Source: Gammaproteobacteria bacterium
Lineage (GTDB): Bacteria; Pseudomonadota; Gammaproteobacteria; Steroidobacterales; JABDKV01
NCBI GenBank assembly: GCA_029862165.1
Contig: JAOTXU010000025.1
Location: 1 to 32,271, forward strand
Direction: 5' to 3'
Length of the DNA: 32,271 nt
Shown: piece after piece, positions 24,557 through 32,271 of the stretch
Numbering within the stretch: the stretch's first letter is position 1
Layout of the letters: every line of letters begins with the position of its first letter
Translations under genes and position numbers: made by a program
The notes under the pieces: model-generated
Database searches by the model: none
Seen by the model: the letters and a program-made list of their open reading frames with translations, nothing else
What the model was told of the DNA's origin: nothing

Positions 24557-25219
24557 ATGGATAACGAGCGCACCCCACGACTGCTAAAAAGCGACCTCTT
24601 CGGCGCGGTCTGGTTGGCACAAGATGAAGGTCAAACATTCATTCGCCGCGACACCACGCAAGCACGACGATGGTTGCGTTTTCTGGCACGCCGGCTCGCC
24701 GCTCGCGAGGCACGCGCGCTGACAATGCTGGATCACATCGCACAAGTACCATCGCTCAAACTGTGGGATGGCGCCGAGCTACACCGGCAATGGCTGGCCG
24801 GCGCACCGATGCAATCGGCACGACCGAGTGGCCGCGCTTATTATCGTGAGGCGTTACGGATCTTGCGCCTAATGCATCGTGAAGGTGTTGTTCACAATGA
24901 CACTGCCAAAGAGCCCAACTGGCTGGTGCTTGCAGACGGATCGCCGGCGCTAATCGATTTCCAGGTTGCAATGTGCTTCAACAAGCGTGGCAAACTTTTC
25001 CGGATGCTCGCTCGCGAGGACTTGCGACATATGCTGAAACACAAACGGACTTACCGGCCCGACGATCTAAGCGCGCGCGAATTGAGGATATTGGCCACAC
25101 CGGCGTTTTCTTCCCGCCTGTGGCAGGCCAGCGGAAAAAAGCTTTACTTGTGGATTACCCGTGGTCTGCTGGGTTGGGCCGATCGCGAAGGGGCCGATGA
25201 TCGCAGACCGGATGGTTGA
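24557..25219 (+). CDS. Small kinase-like protein (RIO/Ser-Thr kinase fold)
   Basis: 220 residues from ATG 24557, with GAGAAA upstream; ATG 24500 is also in frame. The catalytic elements VVHNDTAKEPNWLV (Asp115, Asn121) and ALIDFQVA (Asp134, the DFG-like metal-binding Asp) are clear. The N-lobe is short: no glycine-rich loop is obvious and the ATP-binding Lys cannot be assigned with certainty. Small HND-type kinases of this kind are found in gammaproteobacteria, often annotated only as serine/threonine kinases; lipopolysaccharide-core kinases are an alternative. The C-terminal third is basic and hydrophobic, perhaps membrane-associated. The substrate is unknown. Confidence 0.78.
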   Translation: MDNERTPRLLKSDLFGAVWLAQDEGQTFIRRDTTQARRWLRFLARRLAAREARALTMLDHIAQVPSLKLWDGAELHRQWLAGAPMQSARPSGRAYYREALRILRLMHREGVVHNDTAKEPNWLVLADGSPALIDFQVAMCFNKRGKLFRMLAREDLRHMLKHKRTYRPDDLSARELRILATPAFSSRLWQASGKKLYLWITRGLLGWADREGADDRRPDG

Positions 25220-25273
25220 ACACTCGGCTACACTGCCCGACAATAACTTGGACCTTTAGACGAGTAAAAATCA

Positions 25274-25555
25274 ATGTCTTCTAGTGAGAACACCGATCCA
25301 GGGCGGATACGTAGCGGCGGTGAACGCGTTTATGGTATTCGCATGACGCTCCCTGAAAATGATTCTTTCCGACTAGTACTGGGTGACGACTGGGCTTCGT
25401 TTCGTTGGTACGCCACCGAGGCCGAGCGTGACGAAGCACTGGCCGACATGCGTCGCGAGCACGAGTACTCGCGTCTGGGGGACATACCGACGTTAATCTA
25501 TGAAAGAGTTGAGCGTGACAAGCCACCTGCCCCGCTGCAACGTCCCGCGGCATAA
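25274..25555 (+). CDS. Conserved-looking hypothetical protein
   Basis: 93 residues. It has an Arg-rich, disordered start, then RVYGIRMTLPENDSFRLVLGDDWASFRWYATEAERDEALADMRREHEYSR and a Pro-rich end. The WYATEAERDEAL..M stretch suggests a small alpha/beta domain of about 60 residues. I recognise no family. It lies 54 bases after the kinase gene and 5 bases before the thioesterase, so an operon with the thioesterase is likely. Confidence 0.68.
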   Translation: MSSSENTDPGRIRSGGERVYGIRMTLPENDSFRLVLGDDWASFRWYATEAERDEALADMRREHEYSRLGDIPTLIYERVERDKPPAPLQRPAA

Positions 25556-25560
25556 CTGCG

Positions 25561-26046
25561 TTGGCAAACCCTAACGATTTACCGACAGCATCCGAGGCTT
25601 ACGCGGGCTGTCGCAAACTGCTGGGCGATTACACTGCACTTTTTGAACAACCTGTCGCCTGGGGCGAGATGGACGCCTTTGGGCACATCAACAATATCGT
25701 TTACTTCCGATATTTCGAGAGTGCCCGTATGGAGTATTTTAGAAGGATTCGATATGCCGAAGAAATCGATGTCTCCGGTATCGGGCCTATCCTGGCTGAA
25801 ACGAAATGCCGCTTTCGTGCTGCCCTTACGTATCCGGACTTTATTGTCACCGGTGCACGGGTCACCGACATCCAGGACGATCGGTTTGGAATGCAATACG
25901 CGGTAGCCAGTTATCGCCTCGGTCGTATCGCTGCCGAAGGTAGCGGTTTGATTGTCTCGTACAACTACCAGACCAATCAGAAAATAGCGCTGCCGGACGA
26001 AATCGTCCGCAGAATCCGCGAACTCGAATCACGTAACGAGGATTAA
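25561..26046 (+). CDS. Acyl-CoA thioesterase (4HBT/YbgC-like hotdog)
   Basis: 161 residues. GEMDAFGHINNIVYFRYFESARMEYF is the 4HBT signature, with the catalytic Asp38 and the GH.NN pattern of YbgC/FadM-type enzymes. It should hydrolyse an acyl-CoA in the cytoplasm. The start is TTG 25561, five bases after the upstream stop; no good ribosome site is visible, so translation by coupling is likely. A hairpin with T-rich tail follows at 26049. Confidence 0.85.
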   Translation: MANPNDLPTASEAYAGCRKLLGDYTALFEQPVAWGEMDAFGHINNIVYFRYFESARMEYFRRIRYAEEIDVSGIGPILAETKCRFRAALTYPDFIVTGARVTDIQDDRFGMQYAVASYRLGRIAAEGSGLIVSYNYQTNQKIALPDEIVRRIRELESRNED

Positions 26047-26048
26047 TT

Positions 26049-26080
26049 GTCTGTTTCCTTTCTGGAGACAGACTCCTTTT
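26049..26080 (+). terminator. Likely rho-independent terminator
   Basis: GTCTGTTTCC (26049-26058) pairs with GGAGACAGAC (26064-26073) around a five-base loop, with one T-G wobble, followed by TCCTTTT. It begins three bases after the thioesterase stop. Confidence 0.6.
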
Positions 26081-26294
26081 CATCCCCCCGACAGGAGGAG
26101 CCGCGCGTAACAACGGACGCCAAGCGAGAGGCCAGTTCGCGTTGGCGGCGACTGAGCTGCTGTCGGGAGGCGCCAATGCGCACTGGCGTCTAATCTCGCC
26201 GCCTCCGGCTCGCCGCTGTCTCTCCAAAATAGCCAGGGCTGGCCGCGAGGCGTTATAGTCGCGACTAGTCCGCCCACCCAATCGGAGAGTATTC

Positions 26295-27593
26295 ATGTCG
26301 GCAGGCCAAATCGAAGTTCCGCGCGATGGCGAACAAATCACGCTAAGAGACGGGAAACTGCACATACCCGACAATCCCATCGTCCCCTACATTGAGGGCG
26401 ACGGGATAGGACCGGACATTTGGCGCGCATCAGTTCGTATTCTCGATTCCGCTGTTGAGAAAGCCTACGAGGGTCGGCGGAAAATACATTGGATGGAAAT
26501 ATATGCCGGTGAGAAGGCCAATAAGCTGACCGGGTCCTGGTTGCCGGACGAGACCGTCGAGGCCTGCCGCGACTACCTGGTATCGATAAAGGGCCCTCTG
26601 ACCACGCCCATAGGTCGTGGCATACGTTCGCTTAATGTCGCACTACGGCAGCTGCTCGACCTATATGTGTGTCTGCGGCCAGTGCGCTGGTACAACGGAG
26701 TACCGTCTCCGGTGCGCAGTCCCCAAGACGTCGACATGGTGATTTTTCGCGAAAACACCGAGGACATCTACGCGGGTATCGAATTTGAAAATGGCGCGGC
26801 TGACAACGATCGGTTTCTGGCGTTGTTTCGTGAACACTTTCCTGACGAGTACGCCAAAATTCGTTTTCCAGAGACCTCGGGCATCGGAATCAAGCCCGTA
26901 TCTGCCGAAGGAACCGAACGCCTGATGCGATCAGCGATTGACTATGCGATCGCAAACAAACGTCGCAGCGTAACGCTGGTGCATAAGGGCAACATTATGA
27001 AGTTCACGGAAGGTGCGTTTCGTAACTGGGGTTACGCACTCGCCGAGCGCGAATATGGCGACCAGACCTACACCTGGTCGCAATGGGAACGCACCAAGGC
27101 GTCAGCCGGTGCAGCCGCTGCGAATGACGAACAGGCCGACGCGCTGAAATCGGGACGTGTACTGATCAAAGATGCCATTGCCGACATCACATTGCAGCAA
27201 GTCCTGACGCGGCCGCGTGAATTCGATGTCATCGCAACTATGAATCTGAATGGTGATTACCTCTCTGACGCTTTAGCCGCACAGGTTGGGGGTATCGGCA
27301 TCGCACCAGGTGGCAATATTAATTACAAAACCGGTAACGCAATTTTCGAAGCTACTCACGGGACGGCACCAAAATACGCCAATCAGGACAAGGTCAATCC
27401 GGGCTCGCTGACACTGTCTGGTGAAATGATGCTGCGGCACATGAGCTGGATCGAGGCTGCCGATCTGATTGTCCAGGCAATGGACAAGACTATTTCTAAC
27501 AAGACGGTGACTTACGATTTTGCCCGCCTGATGGAAGGCGCGACGGAAGTGAAGTGTAGTGAATTCGCGGACAAGCTGATCGCCAACATGTGA
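26295..27593 (+). CDS. icd: NADP-dependent isocitrate dehydrogenase
   Basis: 432 residues, matching E. coli Icd in length and motif order: [18 protein letters not shown] start, [25 protein letters not shown], then [31 protein letters not shown], the [10 protein letters not shown] stretch with metal-binding Asp residues, [13 protein letters not shown] and [10 protein letters not shown]. Ser112 in GIRSLNVAL matches Ser113 of E. coli Icd, the site phosphorylated by AceK. It catalyses isocitrate to 2-oxoglutarate in the TCA cycle. The ribosome site is GGAGAG. Its own kinase gene, aceK, lies 18 bases downstream on the same strand. Confidence 0.96.
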   Translation: MSAGQIEVPRDGEQITLRDGKLHIPDNPIVPYIEGDGIGPDIWRASVRILDSAVEKAYEGRRKIHWMEIYAGEKANKLTGSWLPDETVEACRDYLVSIKGPLTTPIGRGIRSLNVALRQLLDLYVCLRPVRWYNGVPSPVRSPQDVDMVIFRENTEDIYAGIEFENGAADNDRFLALFREHFPDEYAKIRFPETSGIGIKPVSAEGTERLMRSAIDYAIANKRRSVTLVHKGNIMKFTEGAFRNWGYALAEREYGDQTYTWSQWERTKASAGAAAANDEQADALKSGRVLIKDAIADITLQQVLTRPREFDVIATMNLNGDYLSDALAAQVGGIGIAPGGNINYKTGNAIFEATHGTAPKYANQDKVNPGSLTLSGEMMLRHMSWIEAADLIVQAMDKTISNKTVTYDFARLMEGATEVKCSEFADKLIANM

Positions 27594-27611
27594 TCAAGGC
27601 CTGCGGTATCC

Positions 27612-29354
27612 GTGAAATGGGCAAATACTGGCAACCGTGAATCACCAGGTCCGGAAGCCTGTGCGAAACTAATCGACGAGGCGTTCGCAACCTACAACTT
27701 CCATTTTCGAACAATAAGTCAGCGAGCAGCGGGTCGCTTCAGAGACCGCGACTGGCATGGCAGCCAGAGCGACGCCGTTCAACGCATCGAGCTATATGAT
27801 CGCGCCGTCAATCGCCTCGTCCGACACCTGAGCGCCCAACTGGGTGATAACTCGCTGGCCCGAGAACTGTGGATTAAGACCAAAACAAGTTACCGACAGC
27901 GAATCCGCAATTACCTCGATCGCGCCTTTCATGAGACTTTCTTCAACTCCGTTACGCGCCGGATCTTCAGCACGGTCGGCGTCGACACCGAAATAGAGTT
28001 CACCGTCGCACATCAACTTCCCGAGACCGGGGCCGCACGATCTACGATTGTCCGCACTAACAGTTACCGCGGGTCGGCCTGGCGTCTGTTGGAAGAAGCT
28101 CTTGCCGGCTTCTCCTTCGACTTGCCATGGCGTAATTTTGGTCAATCAGTTGATCGGACCACGAAAGTGGTAGAAGCCAGCGTCGCGTTGCATGGTGGTC
28201 GCTACTCTCTACAGAAGCTGGAATTCCTGCGCCCCGTGTTCTACCGCGATTACCGCGCCTATCTGATCGGTCGTCTGATCGGTGACAGCTACATCGCACC
28301 GCTCGTTGTAGCTCTCCGACACGGCGAAGGGGGACTGGAAGTCGACGGGGTGATCACCAGCGAAGACGAACTCAGCATACTGTGCGGATTCGCACGTTCC
28401 TATCTGCATGTGGATCTGGATCCGGTACGCGACGCCGTGTTGTTTCTCAGATCTCTACTACCGCGGAAACCGCTTGGCGAGCTCTATACGGTCCTGGGTC
28501 GAGCCAAACAGGGCAAGACCGAGCGCTTCCGCTCACTCATGCGCCATCTGCGCGAGACAGGCGACCAGTTTGTTGATGCAGCGTTTGACAAAGGCATGGT
28601 AATGGTCGTATTTACGCCGAGCGACTATCCGGTCGTTCTCAAAGTAATACGCAACCGCTTTGCGAGTGCCAAGACTGTGGCTCGGCGAGATGTTGTTGAT
28701 CGCTACCGGCTCGTATTCAAGCATGATCGTGCCGGGCGATTGGTCGACGCACAGGAGTTTCGTGATCTGAAGCTTCATCGCAGCCGATTTAGCGATGCGG
28801 TGCTGGAAGAATTGCTTGCCGAAGCGTCCAAAACTGTGCGTATCGAGGGCGACGAAGTCGTTCTTGGACATGTTTACATCGAACGCCAGTTAACACCGTT
28901 AAACCGTTTCCTGAAGGAAGCAAATGAGGCAGATCAGCATCGTGCCGTGCTGGACTATGGTCAGGCGATACGAGACCTTGCTGAATCCAATATATTTCCT
29001 GGTGATCTGCTACTGAAAAATTTCGGTGTGACCCGTCATGCGCGAGTCATTTTTTATGACTATGATGAATTATGCCTGGTCAGCGACTGTAATTTCAGAG
29101 AACTCCCCAGCGCCAATACAATAGAAGAAGAATTTGCGGCCCAGGATTGGTACTACGTCGCGGAAAATGATGTGTTCCCGGAGCAATTTATTACCTTTCT
29201 TGGTCTGCGCGAGGAACTCGCAACGCTGTTCAAGGCGCATCATGGAGAATTACTCACGGCCGCTTACTGGCGTGATATCCAAAGCCGTATTCAACTCGGG
29301 GAGGTCTTTGAAATACTGCCATATCAAAGGCTCGCGACACAGATTGCGCGTTAG
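27612..29354 (+). CDS. aceK: Isocitrate dehydrogenase kinase/phosphatase
   Basis: 580 residues, the normal AceK length, with DWHGSQSDAVQRIELYD near the N-terminus and the C-terminal kinase-like half carrying MVVFTPSDYPVVLKVIRNRF, NIFPGDLLLKNFGVTRHARVIFYDYDELCLV and NFRELPSA. AceK phosphorylates and dephosphorylates Icd to divert isocitrate into the glyoxylate bypass. The GTG start at 27612 lies 18 bases after icd, with little ribosome site, so coupling to icd is likely. In enteric bacteria aceK sits with aceBA; here its target gene is the neighbour. Confidence 0.95.
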   Translation: MKWANTGNRESPGPEACAKLIDEAFATYNFHFRTISQRAAGRFRDRDWHGSQSDAVQRIELYDRAVNRLVRHLSAQLGDNSLARELWIKTKTSYRQRIRNYLDRAFHETFFNSVTRRIFSTVGVDTEIEFTVAHQLPETGAARSTIVRTNSYRGSAWRLLEEALAGFSFDLPWRNFGQSVDRTTKVVEASVALHGGRYSLQKLEFLRPVFYRDYRAYLIGRLIGDSYIAPLVVALRHGEGGLEVDGVITSEDELSILCGFARSYLHVDLDPVRDAVLFLRSLLPRKPLGELYTVLGRAKQGKTERFRSLMRHLRETGDQFVDAAFDKGMVMVVFTPSDYPVVLKVIRNRFASAKTVARRDVVDRYRLVFKHDRAGRLVDAQEFRDLKLHRSRFSDAVLEELLAEASKTVRIEGDEVVLGHVYIERQLTPLNRFLKEANEADQHRAVLDYGQAIRDLAESNIFPGDLLLKNFGVTRHARVIFYDYDELCLVSDCNFRELPSANTIEEEFAAQDWYYVAENDVFPEQFITFLGLREELATLFKAHHGELLTAAYWRDIQSRIQLGEVFEILPYQRLATQIAR

Positions 29355-29792
29355 CTGTGATAGCTCAGACTTGATCGTACAAAGAATGTTCCTGCCATAT
29401 GATTGTGACGGTGGGGTCAGCGTCGGTGTCAGCAAAAACAACACTCGTTGCACATGCAAACAAGAACACTAATTTATAGACAATAGAGATCATCTCGCTG
29501 ACTGACTTGCATACGTCGCTCAGCAGTCTGTTGCTTGCTGCCTCCGCCGCGAGAGTCGCTTGTAGCCGGACTGCATTCAGTGCGCTAGACTCAATTCAAA
29601 TAGGCAGCGTTCGAACCGTTGGCGTTGTTGCGAGCGTAGCGAAGCAATCTCAACAATCACGCTTGATTTGGGAGAATTGCTTCGTCGCTAACCTTTCTCG
29701 CAAAGACGTTTCTGGTTGTGGCCGGCTGCCGGCACCATTGTAAGTGCGCCAGAAGCGCCGCGATGCGTAACTAACCAAAGGAGGAGACATCA
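29355..29792. other. Intergenic stretch before the catalase-peroxidase gene
   Basis: About 440 bases with no convincing gene. It holds the hairpin-forming repeat at 29629-29706 and presumably the catalase-peroxidase promoter, which I cannot place. The gene's ribosome site AAAGGAGGAG lies at 29777-29786. Confidence 0.6.
29629..29706. repeat. Imperfect inverted repeat, copy 1 of a window repeat
   Basis: TTGCGAGCGTAGCGAAGCAA (from 29629) pairs imperfectly with the region ATTGCTTCGTCGCT through CTCGCAAAGA (29676-29706). The right arm recurs after the catalase-peroxidase gene at 32116-32145. Elements of this wording are seen as dispersed intergenic repeats in many bacterial genomes. Confidence 0.65.
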
Positions 29793-32018
<2,226 letters not shown>

Positions 32019-32045
32019 TCGAATAGCCTGGCCGTCATATAGTTG

Positions 32046-32074
32046 AAGCGCCCCGTATACGGGGCGCTTTCTCA
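32046..32074 (+). terminator. Terminator after the catalase-peroxidase gene
   Basis: AAGCGCCCCGTA and TACGGGGCGCTT form a perfect 24-base palindrome (32046-32069) followed by TTCTC. It begins 27 bases after the stop codon. The short T-run makes it a moderate terminator; the strong stem could work in both directions. Confidence 0.75.
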
Positions 32075-32115
32075 TCAGCCATAACCTTAGGGTTGCCGGC
32101 CGGGTGATTCGAGAG

Positions 32116-32145
32116 ATTGCTTCGTCGCTGCGCTCCTCGCAAAGA
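32116..32145 (+). repeat. Copy 2 of the window repeat
   Basis: ATTGCTTCGTCGCT followed by CTCGCAAAGA, the same arm as at 29676-29706, in the same orientation, so the catalase-peroxidase gene lies between two direct copies about 2.4 kb apart. Nothing else was recognised from 32146 to the end. Confidence 0.65.
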
Positions 32146-32271
32146 GGCGAACTACCGCTTCTGGCCTATTCTGTTGAAAAACTCGGTGTTGATTCGAGTG
32201 TTTTCTTGACCCCATTTATCGAGTCATAGCTTTTGCTCCGGCTGCAGCCGGATTTTTGATCGGTTATTGGC

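Overview
The window looks like chromosomal DNA of a free-living gammaproteobacterium, by eye with GC content in the mid-50s %. I infer this from the gene set: isocitrate dehydrogenase with its AceK kinase/phosphatase, an Mla-type lipid transport operon with a PqiC-like lipoprotein, an exosortase-A-type O-glycosylation ligase, small class I cytochromes c, a PlpD-type patatin and a DUF2845 protein. No rRNA, tRNA, phage module, transposase gene or CRISPR array was seen. GTG and TTG starts are frequent.

Layout: 1-180 holds two copies of a 73-bp direct repeat. 300-2650 has a crotonase-fold enzyme, the O-antigen-ligase-like protein and a small membrane protein. 2650-3392 is gene-poor but carries a possible 36-residue peptide gene, a good match to a flagellar sigma-28 promoter, a hairpin and a 12-codon leader ORF, all ahead of an HExxH protein. 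4311-7841 encodes two outer-membrane proteins, a secreted patatin and a porin. 7876-11996 is a minus-strand block: MBL-fold hydrolase, DksA/TraR-type zinc finger, CBS protein, P-II-like protein, a pair of DUF1538 membrane proteins and an OsmC peroxidase. 12123-12797 is a membrane-anchored protein of unknown function, followed by about 580 bp of mixed repeats and hairpins. 13376-17812 holds a MATE exporter, a DsbA-fold isomerase, a DUF4442 protein, a DUF2845 protein, a CPBP protease and a secreted protein. 17842-21717 is a holin-like membrane protein plus a four-gene MCE/Mla lipid transport operon with a STAS-fused permease. 21746-24485 holds two overlapping cytochrome c genes, a cNMP/GGDEF protein and a tandem universal stress protein. 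24557-26046 has a kinase-like protein, a hypothetical protein and a thioesterase. 26295-29354 is icd followed by aceK, and 29793-32018 is a catalase-peroxidase with a signal peptide, flanked by copies of a short repeat.

How the genes fit together: several blocks serve the envelope (patatin, porin, Mla system, O-glycosylation ligase, DUF1538 pair, MATE) and several serve stress defence (OsmC, KatG, Usp, persulfide-dioxygenase-like MBL). The icd-aceK pair controls the TCA/glyoxylate branch point. The most unusual assemblies are the DUF1538 pair translationally linked to P-II-like and CBS sensor proteins, and the sigma-28-type promoter plus leader ORF in front of the SprA-related HExxH protein. 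All assignments come from reading motifs; no database search was run.
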